Source: Gudongella sp964575895
Lineage (GTDB): Bacteria; Bacillota; Clostridia; Tissierellales; Tissierellaceae
Direction of reading: 5' to 3'
NCBI GenBank assembly: GCA_964575895.1
Contig: CAZNTE010000009.1
Coordinates: forward strand, 1-64,000
Length of the DNA: 64,000 nucleotides
Shown: piece by piece, positions 34,807 through 43,220 of the stretch
Layout: each line of letters begins with the position of its first letter
Position numbering within the stretch: position 1 is the first letter of the stretch
Notes under the pieces: model-generated
Database searches by the model: none
Told to the model about the DNA's origin: nothing
Seen by the model: only the letters and a program-made list of their open reading frames with translations
Made by a program: the position numbers and the translations under genes

Positions 34807-36900
34807 ATGCATAGAAAGTATTTAAAGGTGGGAGCTATTATATTAGTTATTTCAATACTTATAGCAGGATGTACAAACAAGGATATTACTAAAATTCAAG
34901 AGCCCATAGAAAAGCCTCAACCAATAGAGGAACCTTTGCCTGTGGAGGAACCTGAACCTATAGAAAAAATATCTTTGGAAGCTGACCTATCCAATGTAAT
35001 AAATCTAGATGATTTTGAAAGTTTTAGTGATGATGAATTAAAGATGCTTTCAGAAGCTAATTTTTTTGTAAGGCCATCTGATGAAGAACAGTTATTTTTC
35101 ATTTATGAACACAATGAATACCAGGAAATTCCATCATTTGTAACAACTGACTCAGTTTTACAAGTTTACCATATTTTCTATAATTACACATTAAGAACCT
35201 TAGAAGAACAAAGATTGATTCAATTGGCAAGAGGCTTATCAAAAGACATGTTAGTAGAATCTATTAAGCAGTACGAACTTATTAGTGATGATGAGTTAAA
35301 AGAAAGCTCAATTAAGAACATTGCATTTTTTACTGTGGCGAATAAGCTTATAAAAAATGAATTACCAGAAAATATACCATCAAGATCATTGAATATGGCA
35401 AATAGGGAGTATCAGAAGATAATGGAGAAACAAGTTTATGAAAAATCTGAAATTTTCCCATTTGAAATTGATTATAGCCAGTATATAATAAGGGGACACT
35501 ACACAAGAAGTGAGGACCTGGGAGATTATTTTCTAACTATGATGTGGTATGGACAAATACCCTTACCCTTATATAAGAATGAGGAAGAAAGAAACTACGA
35601 TCAAACCTATCAAGCTCTTTTAATTACTGATATATTAAGTAATGATGGGAAAATTTTTAACACGTGGAAGAAAATCTATCAACCAACTGAGCATTTTGTA
35701 GGAAGCAGCGATGATCTTAACATTTACGATTATAAAACAATATATAGTAATGTTTACAAGGATATCAGTAGCATAGATCAACTAAAGGATAATGATAAGA
35801 TAGATGCTTTCTATAAGGAAGCAGATAAATTGCCAATGCCAAAGATAATGGCAAGATTCCTACCAAAGAGTGATAATTATAATGGTATTGATTCACCAGT
35901 AGGCAAGCAGTTTAGATTTATGGGTCAACGATATGTTATGGACTCAGAAATGATCCAAAGACTTGTATATCCAATCTTAAGACCTATTCCATCTGGTCTT
36001 GATGTAATGGCTGTCCTTGGATCAAATAGAGCCAAGGAAATTCAACTTAATGATCCAATAAATCAAATGTGGGAAGATTACCCTATAGTTATGGAAGAAC
36101 TGATTGAGGAATTTTCTCACTACACAGAAGCAGATTGGAAAAAGAATATGTATACAGGTTGGATGTGGGTTCTAAGTGCTTTAAACCAAAACGAATATGG
36201 GGACGAACATCCAGACTTTATGAAAAATGAGGCTTGGATAGATAAAAATCTAAATACCGCCTTATCATCTTGGGCTGAATTAAAGCATGACACTGTATTG
36301 TATGGAAAGCCATCTGGAGCAGAAATGGGTGGAGACATGATAAAAGAGACTAAAGGTTATGTTGAACCATCTATAGAAGTGTATGAAAGATTACTATGGT
36401 TAACTGATAGATCAAGGGAATTATTAAAGGAAATGAACTTGGAAATTGACGATATAGATATAAAAATGGAGCGTTTCCAGTGGCTATTGGATTTCTTAAT
36501 CACTGCCTCCCAGAAGCAACTTAAAGGAGAGGCCTTAACTCAAGAAGAGTACTTTAGACTTACTATATTTGGAGGAATTCTTGAGGATTTGACCTTATCA
36601 TTTTCAAATGTTGGACGTTGGCATGAAATAACTTCTGAAACAGATAAGAATATGGCTGTTATAGCAGACTATCATACAGTTGGCAGAGATGGGATGATGC
36701 ATGCAGGAGTTGGCCCAGCTTATGAGATTTACGCTATAGTACCTATAGAAGGTGAATTAGTATTAACTAGAGGAGCTGTGTTTAGTTTTCATGAATTTTT
36801 AAGTGTGACAAGACTTACAGATGAAAAATGGCAGGAGATGATTAAGTCTGGAAATTACCCATCTATGCCAGAATGGACGGATAGTTTTATAGTAAAATAA
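34807..36900 (+). CDS. DUF3160 family lipoprotein
   Basis: A 697-residue predicted lipoprotein: signal ILVISILIAGC with the lipidated Cys near residue 22, then a linker of repeated Pro-Glu units (EPIEKPQPIEEPLPVEEPEPIEK). The bulk is a DUF3160-type helical domain starting near FFVRPSDEEQLFFIYEHNEY and SFVTTDSVLQVYHIFYNYTLR, with late conserved parts ADYHTVGRDGMMHAGVGPAYEIYAIVPI. DUF3160 has no known biochemical function. It is exposed on the outside of the membrane and co-transcribed with the FG-GAP-like protein upstream. The stop codon lies inside the terminator. Confidence 0.85.
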   Translation: MHRKYLKVGAIILVISILIAGCTNKDITKIQEPIEKPQPIEEPLPVEEPEPIEKISLEADLSNVINLDDFESFSDDELKMLSEANFFVRPSDEEQLFFIYEHNEYQEIPSFVTTDSVLQVYHIFYNYTLRTLEEQRLIQLARGLSKDMLVESIKQYELISDDELKESSIKNIAFFTVANKLIKNELPENIPSRSLNMANREYQKIMEKQVYEKSEIFPFEIDYSQYIIRGHYTRSEDLGDYFLTMMWYGQIPLPLYKNEEERNYDQTYQALLITDILSNDGKIFNTWKKIYQPTEHFVGSSDDLNIYDYKTIYSNVYKDISSIDQLKDNDKIDAFYKEADKLPMPKIMARFLPKSDNYNGIDSPVGKQFRFMGQRYVMDSEMIQRLVYPILRPIPSGLDVMAVLGSNRAKEIQLNDPINQMWEDYPIVMEELIEEFSHYTEADWKKNMYTGWMWVLSALNQNEYGDEHPDFMKNEAWIDKNLNTALSSWAELKHDTVLYGKPSGAEMGGDMIKETKGYVEPSIEVYERLLWLTDRSRELLKEMNLEIDDIDIKMERFQWLLDFLITASQKQLKGEALTQEEYFRLTIFGGILEDLTLSFSNVGRWHEITSETDKNMAVIADYHTVGRDGMMHAGVGPAYEIYAIVPIEGELVLTRGAVFSFHEFLSVTRLTDEKWQEMIKSGNYPSMPEWTDSFIVK

Positions 36901-36924
36901 AGCCTTTTAGGGGCTTTATTTTTT
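36896..36924 (+). terminator. Terminator of the DUF3160 operon
   Basis: AATAAAGCC and GGCTTTATT are followed by TTTT; the stem begins within the stop codon region. Confidence 0.8.
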
Positions 36925-37000
36925 GAAAAACAGCTAGAAATCAACTTAAAAATAGTATATTATTGACTGTAGTAATCTAAATGAATGGATAGGTGATAAT

Positions 37001-37684
37001 ATGCTAGGTACAATAGTAAACAGTATAGCCATAATAGCAGGTGCTTTTGTTGGAATTTTATTAAATAAGGGAATCAAGGAACAATATACCAAGACCATAA
37101 TGGATGGAATGGGATTGTCTGTAGTAGTAATTGGTATTATGGGTGCCATCAAGATGGATAACCTAATATTAATAATAGCAAGTATAGTGGCAGGTAGTCT
37201 AATAGGAGAAATGCTTGACTTAGATAAAAGACTTGAAAACCTAGGCAATAATATGGAAAAAAGATTTGGAAAAGGAGATTCTAATTTTTCTAAGGGCTTT
37301 ATTATGGCGTCATTGGTTTATTGTATCGGTGCAATGGCAATTCTTGGTGCATTAGAATCAGGATTAAGTGGAAATCATGAAACCCTTTATGCAAAATCTG
37401 TGCTTGATGGAATATCAGCTATAATATTTGCATCAACCCTGGGAATAGGAGTTGCTTTCTCAGCAATTGCTGTGTTTGTCTACCAAGGAGTCATAACCTT
37501 ATTGGCAAGTTCTGTAAAGGATTTTCTTACGCCAGTAGTTATAACTGAAATGTCAGCAGTGGGCGGTATTCTAATAATGGCAATAGGAGTAAATATTTTA
37601 GGCTTAAAGAAAATCAAAATAGCAAATATGCTACCAGCTATATTTATACCAGTAATTTATTATATTATATTAAACTTATTTTAA
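37001..37684 (+). CDS. DUF554 family membrane protein
   Basis: A 227-residue inner-membrane protein with about six or seven hydrophobic helices. It starts MLGTIVNSIAIIAGAFVGILLNKGI and carries SLVYCIGAMAILGALESGLSGNHETLYAKSVLDGISAIIFASTLGIGVAFSA in segments, the DUF554/YdfK signature. The function of the family is unknown; a transport role is guessed only from topology. It lies alone between a terminator and the groES regulatory region. Confidence 0.87.
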   Translation: MLGTIVNSIAIIAGAFVGILLNKGIKEQYTKTIMDGMGLSVVVIGIMGAIKMDNLILIIASIVAGSLIGEMLDLDKRLENLGNNMEKRFGKGDSNFSKGFIMASLVYCIGAMAILGALESGLSGNHETLYAKSVLDGISAIIFASTLGIGVAFSAIAVFVYQGVITLLASSVKDFLTPVVITEMSAVGGILIMAIGVNILGLKKIKIANMLPAIFIPVIYYIILNLF

Positions 37685-37738
37685 GTATAATAATCAAAGA
37701 ATAAAGTAGCAATAATTAGAAAACTTGAGAAAAACACC

Positions 37739-37818
37739 ATAATACTCGAAAATTTTGCTAAAAATATTTAATTTGAGATAAATTTAGACTTGATTAGCAA
37801 ATGATTTTCGAGTATTAT
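37739..37818. repeat. Long imperfect inverted repeat upstream of groES
   Basis: The left arm, 37739-37761 (ATAATACTCGAAAAT then TTTGCTAA), is mirrored by the right arm at 37794-37818 with a 2-base difference. The right arm holds the -10 of the groES promoter; the left arm lies before its -35. The spacer is 32 bases. Confidence 0.75.
37790..37818 (+). promoter_or_regulatory. groESL promoter
   Basis: TTGATT (37790-37795) and TATTAT (37813-37818) are 17 bases apart, with the CIRCE operator starting 12 bases downstream. Confidence 0.75.
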
Positions 37819-37830
37819 TATAAATAGATG

Positions 37831-37857
37831 TTAGCACTCGATTAAGAAGAGTGCTAA
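37831..37857 (+). promoter_or_regulatory. CIRCE operator (HrcA binding site)
   Basis: A perfect TTAGCACTC, nine bases, GAGTGCTAA. HrcA binds this element and represses chaperonin genes until heat or misfolded protein ties up GroEL. It overlaps the expected transcript start of groESL. Confidence 0.98.
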
Positions 37858-37888
37858 CAAAAACGAAAAATTATAAGGAGGTATCTTA

Positions 37889-38173
37889 ATGAATCTTAAG
37901 CCATTGGGAGACAGAATAATTATAAAGAAAGTAGAAGTTGAAGAAAAAACTAAAAGTGGTATAGTATTGCCTTCAACTGCAAAAGAACAACCACTTATGG
38001 CAGAAATAGTTGCTGTTGGTGATGAAATTCTAAATGATGAAAAGAAGAAAGAACAGATAAAAGTTGGAGATAAGGTAATTTTCTCCAAATATGCAGGAAC
38101 TGAAGTTAAAGTTGATGGTCAAGAACTTACAATTTTAAAACTAATGGATATTTTAGCAGTAGTAGAAGACTAA
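37889..38173 (+). CDS. groES: Co-chaperonin GroES
   Basis: The 94-residue lid of the GroEL chamber. It has the usual start NLKPLGDRIIIKKVEVEEKTKSGIVLP, a mobile-loop region, and IKVGDKVIFSKYAGTEVKVDGQELTILKLMDILAVV at the end. The start follows AAGGAGG. CIRCE lies directly upstream and groEL 27 bases downstream. Confidence 0.97.
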   Translation: MNLKPLGDRIIIKKVEVEEKTKSGIVLPSTAKEQPLMAEIVAVGDEILNDEKKKEQIKVGDKVIFSKYAGTEVKVDGQELTILKLMDILAVVED

Positions 38174-38200
38174 GATTAATTAAAAGGAGTGTTATATAGT

Positions 38201-39829
38201 ATGGCTAAGGAAATTAAATTTGGCGAAGATGCTCGTCGATCTATGGAAAGAGGAATAAATAAACTTGCTGATACGGTTAAAGTTACTTTAGGACCAAAGG
38301 GAAGAAACGTAGTATTAGATAAGAAGTTTGGGGCTCCACTAATTACAAATGATGGAGTTACAATAGCAAGAGAGATTGAATTAGAAGATAAGTTTGAGAA
38401 TATGGGTGCTCAATTAGTTAAGGAAGTTGCAACCAAGACTAATGATGTAGCAGGTGATGGAACAACTACGGCAACATTACTAGCTCAAGCAATAATTAGA
38501 GAAGGGCTTAAGAATGTTGCAGCTGGTGCAAATCCCATGGTACTACAAAAGGGAATAAGAAAGGCTGTAGATGTAGCTGTTACTGAAATTAAGAACGCAT
38601 CTGTACCAGTTGAGTCAAAAGAAGCCATAGCTCAAGTTGCTTCAATTTCTGCTGGTGATGATGAAATTGGTAATCTGATTGCTGATGCTATGGAAAAAGT
38701 TGGAAATGATGGAGTAATAACTGTAGAAGAGTCTAAGTCCATGGGAACTACTTTAGACGTTGTTGAAGGTATGCAGTTTGATAGAGGTTATGTTTCAGCT
38801 TATATGGTAACAGACACTGAGAAGATGATTGCTGAATATGAAAATCCATATATATTAATTACTGATAAAAAGATCTCCAATATTCAGGAAATCCTACCAG
38901 TGTTAGAGCAAATTGTACAACTAAGTAAACCACTAGTAATTATTGCTGAAGACATAGAAGGAGAAGCTATGGCTACCCTAGTAGTAAATAAGCTAAGAGG
39001 AACCTTCAACTGTGTAGCAGTAAAAGCTCCTGGATTTGGTGACAGAAGAAAAGAAATGTTACAGGATATTGCTATCCTAACAGGTGGTACTGTAATATCT
39101 GAAGAGCTTGGCTATGAATTAAAAGAAGCTACTCTTGAAATGTTAGGTAGAGCAGCTAAAGTGAAAATAGATAAAGATACAACAGTTATAGTAAATGGTG
39201 AAGGGAATCAAGAAGAAATTCACAATAGAGTTAAACAGATAAAGGCACAGTTGGATGCAACTGAATCTGAGTTTGATGCTGAGAAACTTCAAGAAAGATT
39301 GGCAAAATTATCTGGAGGAGTTGCAGTTATACAAGTAGGAGCTGCTACTGAAACTGAGTTAAAAGAGAGAAAACTAAGAATTGAAGATGCACTAGCAGCC
39401 ACCAGAGCGGCTGTAGAGGAAGGAATCGTACCTGGAGGAGGAACAGTACTATTAAATGCTATTCCAAGGGTAGAGAAGCTTCTAGCCACTGTAAATGGCG
39501 ATGAAAAAACTGGTATCTCAATAATTCTAAGAGCTTTAGAAGAACCTGTAAGACAAATTGCAGCAAATGCAGGACTAGAAGGCTCAATAATTGTTGAAAA
39601 AGTCAAAGCAGCTGAAGTTGGCATTGGATTTGACGCAATGGCTGAAGAGTATGTAAATATGATTGATAAAGGAATTGTTGACCCAACAAAGGTTACACGT
39701 TCAGCATTACAAAATGCAGCTAGTGTAGCAGCTATGGTCTTAACTACTGAAAGTGCAGTAGCTGATATAGAATCTGAAGATCCTATGGCAGGAATGGGTG
39801 GCATGGGCGGAATGGGCGGCATGATGTAG
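38201..39829 (+). CDS. groEL: Chaperonin GroEL
   Basis: The 542-residue chaperonin subunit that folds proteins inside a double ring with GroES. Signatures include KVTLGPKGRNVVLDKKFGAPLITNDGVTIA near residue 22, VAGDGTTTATLLAQAI near 84, AAVEEGIVPGGGTVLL near 400, and a C-terminal GGM tail (MAGMGGMGGMGGMM). ATG 38201 follows AAAAGGAG; the GTG 38189 in frame overlaps the ribosome site. A strong terminator follows. Confidence 0.98.
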   Translation: MAKEIKFGEDARRSMERGINKLADTVKVTLGPKGRNVVLDKKFGAPLITNDGVTIAREIELEDKFENMGAQLVKEVATKTNDVAGDGTTTATLLAQAIIREGLKNVAAGANPMVLQKGIRKAVDVAVTEIKNASVPVESKEAIAQVASISAGDDEIGNLIADAMEKVGNDGVITVEESKSMGTTLDVVEGMQFDRGYVSAYMVTDTEKMIAEYENPYILITDKKISNIQEILPVLEQIVQLSKPLVIIAEDIEGEAMATLVVNKLRGTFNCVAVKAPGFGDRRKEMLQDIAILTGGTVISEELGYELKEATLEMLGRAAKVKIDKDTTVIVNGEGNQEEIHNRVKQIKAQLDATESEFDAEKLQERLAKLSGGVAVIQVGAATETELKERKLRIEDALAATRAAVEEGIVPGGGTVLLNAIPRVEKLLATVNGDEKTGISIILRALEEPVRQIAANAGLEGSIIVEKVKAAEVGIGFDAMAEEYVNMIDKGIVDPTKVTRSALQNAASVAAMVLTTESAVADIESEDPMAGMGGMGGMGGMM

Positions 39830-39842
39830 TCCATACTCAATG

Positions 39843-39884
39843 AATTGAAAAAAGACAAGGTTGGAACCTTGTCTTTTTTCAATT
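39843..39884 (+). terminator. groESL terminator
   Basis: A near-perfect 20-bp stem with central AAGACAAGGT and ACCTTGTCTT, flanked by A6 and T6 runs, so it can work in both directions. Confidence 0.9.
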
Positions 39885-39946
39885 CTACCATACGTTTATT
39901 TCAATTTATTTCTTTCTTTGATATAGTATTGTTTGGAGGAGATATT

Positions 39947-40543
39947 ATGGATAGTGATAAAATTGGCAATTTAATTCAAAGAAGAAGAAAAGAGATGAAC
40001 TTAACTCAAAAGAATTTAGCTGATCGACTATTCCTTAGCGATAAGACTATATCAAAATGGGAGAGAGGTATTGGACTGCCTGATGTAACCATTCTTCCTT
40101 TATTGGCTAACCAATTGGGAATAACACTTGATAGTCTTATGCAGGGCGAATTTGAAATAAACGATAATATTGGAGGAAATATGAAAAATCTAAAATTTTA
40201 TTATTGCAAGTCTTGCAGTAATATTGTCACCTCAACACTTGATGTAGAAATTTCATGCTGTGGAAAGAAGTTAAGTGAATTAATACCAGACAAGGCAAGT
40301 GAAGAAGAAAAATTAGAAATTCAGCTAATTGAACATGACTACTATATAACTTCTGACCATCCAATGACTAAGGATAATTACATTAGTTTTGTAGCTCTAT
40401 TAACTGGAGATAGTATTATGCTTAAAAAACAATACCCTGAGTGGAATTTACAATTAAGAATACCTAACTTCGGCAAGGGAAAGCTGGTGTGGTATAGTAC
40501 AAGCAAGGGCTTAAAGTACCAATTGACAAATATAAAGAAATAA
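39947..40543 (+). CDS. XRE-family regulator with desulfoferrodoxin-like C-terminal domain
   Basis: A 198-residue protein: residues about 5-60 are a classic XRE helix-turn-helix (IGNLIQRRRKEMNLTQKNLADRLFLSDKTISKWERGIGLPD). The C-terminal part starts with a two-cysteine-pair ribbon (FYYCKSCSNIV near 85, SCCGKKL near 103), as in desulfoferrodoxin domain I. It then has IEHDYYITSDHPMTKDNYISFVALLTGDSIMLKKQYPEWNLQLRIP, resembling the superoxide-reductase/neelaredoxin fold. Two His positions are kept (HD and DHPM), but the usual His of the HYI motif is Asn (KDNYI), and no Cys-His ligand pair is visible at the end. The enzyme site thus looks lost and the domain may sense redox state or a ligand. ATG 39947 follows GGAGGAG. 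Confidence 0.8.
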   Translation: MDSDKIGNLIQRRRKEMNLTQKNLADRLFLSDKTISKWERGIGLPDVTILPLLANQLGITLDSLMQGEFEINDNIGGNMKNLKFYYCKSCSNIVTSTLDVEISCCGKKLSELIPDKASEEEKLEIQLIEHDYYITSDHPMTKDNYISFVALLTGDSIMLKKQYPEWNLQLRIPNFGKGKLVWYSTSKGLKYQLTNIKK

Positions 40544-40546
40544 GGG

Positions 40547-40583
40547 AAATCCTCACCAATTATTACATGGTGAGGATTTTAGA
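40547..40583 (+). terminator. Terminator of the XRE-family gene
   Basis: AAATCCTCACCA and TGGTGAGGATTT form a 12-bp stem; the following T run is short. Confidence 0.7.
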
Positions 40584-40966
40584 TTAGCCCACATAAATGT
40601 GGGGGGATTACATTTTCACTGCCAGGATAAGGACAAAGAGGTTACAGTGGTTAAGTGGATAAATGGGGGGCAAAATGCCTTTAAGCTAAATTGTATTTAT
40701 TCTTTATTCAGATCTTTGTCCTTTGAGATTGTATCCCGTACCTTTTCTGAACTTTTACTTATATTGTTAAACCTTATATAAATAATACTTTATCTTTAAT
40801 AGATAGTAAAATTCATATATTTCATAATATACATTCCTAGAGGGAATAAAACCATAGGATTAATCCTTTCGTAACTTCTATTTACAAAACTTATGTGCTA
40901 TAATTAGGCTATAAACATAATTCATAACAATCAAAGAATAGATTCCAAATACGAATGGAGATAAGT
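40584..40966. other. Gene-poor 380-base stretch
   Basis: No convincing gene is seen. A 60-codon frame from 40599 has no ribosome site or recognisable protein. It holds a small hairpin, CCCACAT with ATGTGGG (40587-40603), and an 11-base inverted repeat AAGGACAAAGA (40629-40639) with TCTTTGTCCTT (40713-40723). The right end has a TATAAT near 40900 that may serve the LysR gene. Confidence 0.5.
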
Positions 40967-41845
40967 ATGGATATAAAACAAATCAAGACATTTATAGTAG
41001 TAGCTAACTCATTGAATTTTACAAAAGCTGCAGAAGAGCTTTTTATGACTCAATCTTCTGTTAGTAAGATTATAAAAGCATTGGAAGATGAACTAGAAAG
41101 TGTACTTTTTCACAGAAGTCCAAAGATAGAACTAACAGATGTTGGAAGAGAATTTTTAGATAAATCCATCGAAATTATTAGTCTTGTGGAAAGTATACCT
41201 GAGGAGATATCTCAATATCAAAGAAATCCAAGAGGAAATATACATATAGGAATACCTCCAATAATCGGGGCATCATTCTTTCCAAAACTCATTGGAGACT
41301 TTAAAAGAAGTTTTCCAGAAATAAATATTAGATTGGTGGAGGAAGGCTCAAAGAGCATTATTGAATTATTAAAAGAGTCATCTCTTGATATTGGAGTAGT
41401 ATGCTCATACCCAGAAGAAGAACTTGGTTTTAGCACAATGGAATTTGTAAAAAGTCCCTTAATGCTAGTTGTAAACCAGTCTAATCCACTAGCTAACAAG
41501 GATGAGATTAGCTTTTTAGAGTTGAAGAATCAGGAATTTGTAATATTTCAAGAAGATTTTAGCTTATATGATCAAATTGTTGCAGGTTGCTTAAAACATG
41601 GCTACCATCCCAATATTATTTGTAATAGCTCTCAAAGAGATTTTATATTGGAAATGGTAAAGGCAAATCTTGGAATAACTCTGCTTCCTCAAATTATTAC
41701 ACAATCAATAGTTGACCATAATTTAAGGATAATACCAGTAAAAGATCCAAACATATACTTAAACCTTCTTATGGTATGGAGCAATGTTAGGTATAAGTCA
41801 ACAGCAACTAAAGAATGGCTAAAATATGTGAAGTCTATGTATTAA
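40967..41845 (+). CDS. LysR family transcriptional regulator
   Basis: A 292-residue LysR-type regulator. The N-terminal helix-turn-helix is MDIKQIKTFIVVANSLNFTKAAEELFMTQSSVSKIIKALEDELESVLFHR in segments. The effector domain (from about residue 90, GNIHIGIPPIIGASFFPKLIGDFKRSFPEINI) is intact to the end. Effector and targets are unknown. There is no divergent partner gene next to it, and the papain-like gene downstream is separated by about 80 bases. The ATG follows GGAG with six-base spacing. CynR/CysB-like annotations would be guesses. Confidence 0.9.
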   Translation: MDIKQIKTFIVVANSLNFTKAAEELFMTQSSVSKIIKALEDELESVLFHRSPKIELTDVGREFLDKSIEIISLVESIPEEISQYQRNPRGNIHIGIPPIIGASFFPKLIGDFKRSFPEINIRLVEEGSKSIIELLKESSLDIGVVCSYPEEELGFSTMEFVKSPLMLVVNQSNPLANKDEISFLELKNQEFVIFQEDFSLYDQIVAGCLKHGYHPNIICNSSQRDFILEMVKANLGITLLPQIITQSIVDHNLRIIPVKDPNIYLNLLMVWSNVRYKSTATKEWLKYVKSMY

Positions 41846-41926
41846 AGGGCGAAATATTTATGTTGCATTAAAGGTCAAAAAGGTATATTATATTAAAGCA
41901 ATTATAAGTAGTAGGAGATGAAAGAA

Positions 41927-42553
41927 ATGAACAGAACTTATACCATATATTTATTATTAACCCATAGTGGCTCAATGTTTTCAAAGGCAATAAATGCCTA
42001 TACCAGAGATCCATATACTCATATATCAATAGCATTCGATAGCCAGTTAAAAGATATCTATAGCTTTGGTAGATTGAAACCATATAATCCAGTAATTGGG
42101 GGATTTGTAAAAGAAGACATAGAATTTGGAACCATCAAGAGATTCCCAAGGACTAAATGTGCCCTATATTCATTGGACATAACTGAAGAACAATATATTA
42201 GTTTAATAAAGGAACTGGATAGATTTACCAGTCAAAGTAAGAAGTATAACTACAATCTACTGGGAGTAATAACTGCAATGTTTCACTATCCAATGAGTAG
42301 AGAATACAGTTACTTCTGCTCTCAGTTCGTTTCGGAACTACTCTTGAAGAGTGGAGTAGCTATAACCAAAAAGAATCCTGGACTTACTTCACCAATGGAT
42401 ATAATGGGATATAAAAACTTGAATTTTATATACTCAGGTTACTTGAAGGATTACATTCTAAACAATTACAATCCTAAATTAGTAGAAGGCAGTGTTCAAC
42501 CTAGAAACGTAATATTTGATCTTATACCATGGAGTCGATTAATTAGGAGGTAA
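41927..42553 (+). CDS. Permuted papain-fold (NlpC/P60/YiiX-like) protein
   Basis: A 208-residue protein that looks like a circularly permuted NlpC/P60 hydrolase of the YiiX type. The His motif comes first (DPYTHISIAFDSQLKDIYSFGR near residue 30) and the Cys follows (REYSYFCSQFVSELLLKSG near 130), in the order of permuted members. No signal peptide is seen, so it may act inside the cell on acyl or peptide bonds; the substrate is unknown. ATG 41927 has GTAGGAG nine bases before it. It is three bases from the thioredoxin-like gene, and both are probably co-transcribed. Confidence 0.75.
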   Translation: MNRTYTIYLLLTHSGSMFSKAINAYTRDPYTHISIAFDSQLKDIYSFGRLKPYNPVIGGFVKEDIEFGTIKRFPRTKCALYSLDITEEQYISLIKELDRFTSQSKKYNYNLLGVITAMFHYPMSREYSYFCSQFVSELLLKSGVAITKKNPGLTSPMDIMGYKNLNFIYSGYLKDYILNNYNPKLVEGSVQPRNVIFDLIPWSRLIRR

Positions 42554-42556
42554 AGA

Positions 42557-42787
42557 ATGATAATTAAAATATTAGGCACAGGTTGTGATAAATGTGACAA
42601 ATCATATGACAATGCTATAAGGGCAACAAAAGAATTGGGAATAGAGGCTAAGGTAGAAAAGGTAACAGACCTTGTAACCATGATGAAGTATGGAATTCTA
42701 AGCACTCCAGGAATAGTTATTAATGAAAAAGTTGTTATGACAGGAAGAGTAGCCACTTTAGATGATTATAAAAGATTGTTAAAATAA
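42557..42787 (+). CDS. Small thioredoxin-like redox protein (thioredoxin_3 family)
   Basis: A 76-residue protein like the archaeal/thermophile MTH895/TM0996 'redox-active disulfide protein 2'. It has a CxxC site in ILGTGCDKCDKS (Cys near 10 and 13), the cis-proline region ILSTPGIVINEKVVMTG, and the right length for the family. It probably exchanges disulfides or assists metal handling. It ends about 95 bases before the ArsR-family gene, which has its own promoter. Confidence 0.88.
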   Translation: MIIKILGTGCDKCDKSYDNAIRATKELGIEAKVEKVTDLVTMMKYGILSTPGIVINEKVVMTGRVATLDDYKRLLK

Positions 42788-42809
42788 TATGAAAATATTG
42801 GAAATAATG

Positions 42810-42838
42810 TTGACAAACCCACGAAAGTGGGTTATTAT
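42810..42838 (+). promoter_or_regulatory. Promoter of the ArsR-G3E operon with an operator palindrome in its spacer
   Basis: TTGACA (42810-42815) and TATTAT (42833-42838) are 17 bases apart. The spacer is filled by a perfect palindrome, AACCCAC GAAA GTGGGTT (42816-42833), the ideal place for a repressor to block RNA polymerase. The next gene encodes an ArsR repressor, so autorepression is likely. Confidence 0.75.
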
Positions 42839-42882
42839 TTTAACATACAAATAGATAAATTTAAATATAAAGGGGTAAGGGT

Positions 42883-43194
42883 ATGGACAGAAGAGTTGAT
42901 GTATTAAAAGCTTTAGGCGATAAGAACAGACTGTTGATATTGGATATGCTCTCCTGTGGAGAAATGTGTGCTTGTGATATTATGGATGGATTGGAGTTAA
43001 CCCAACCAACCATATCACACCATATGAAGATTCTCGTAAAATCAGGGTTAGTTAATGGAAAGAAAGCCGGAAAGTGGGTAAACTACTCTATTAACAAAGA
43101 AACAATAAAGGATTTGACAGATTACATAGATTTTTTGACTAATGAAAAAGAAAACTGTATATGCCATAGAAAAACAAAGATTTGCAAATTGTAA
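42883..43194 (+). CDS. ArsR family metal-responsive repressor
   Basis: A 103-residue winged-helix repressor of the ArsR/SmtB family. It has the alpha-3 metal motif MLSCGEMCACDIMDGL (Cys 25, 29 and 31) before the recognition helix LTQPTISHHMKIL. The C-terminus adds a cluster, NCICHRKTKICKL, that could bind metal. The cysteine pattern fits thiophilic metals or arsenite. It is the first gene of a unit with the G3E GTPase and probably binds the palindrome in its promoter. Confidence 0.88.
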   Translation: MDRRVDVLKALGDKNRLLILDMLSCGEMCACDIMDGLELTQPTISHHMKILVKSGLVNGKKAGKWVNYSINKETIKDLTDYIDFLTNEKENCICHRKTKICKL

Positions 43195-43220
43195 AGATAT
43201 TAAGTTAGGAGAGTTTTGAA

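Noticed and set aside
39289..39891. A 200-codon open frame antisense to the end of groEL
   Set aside because: The reverse of the groEL GGM-tail gives repeated PPIPPMPP, a typical shadow; there is no promoter or ribosome site.
40599..40781. Small 60-codon gene in the gap after the XRE gene
   Set aside because: It has no ribosome site, no recognisable protein features, and spans the repeat-bearing non-coding region.
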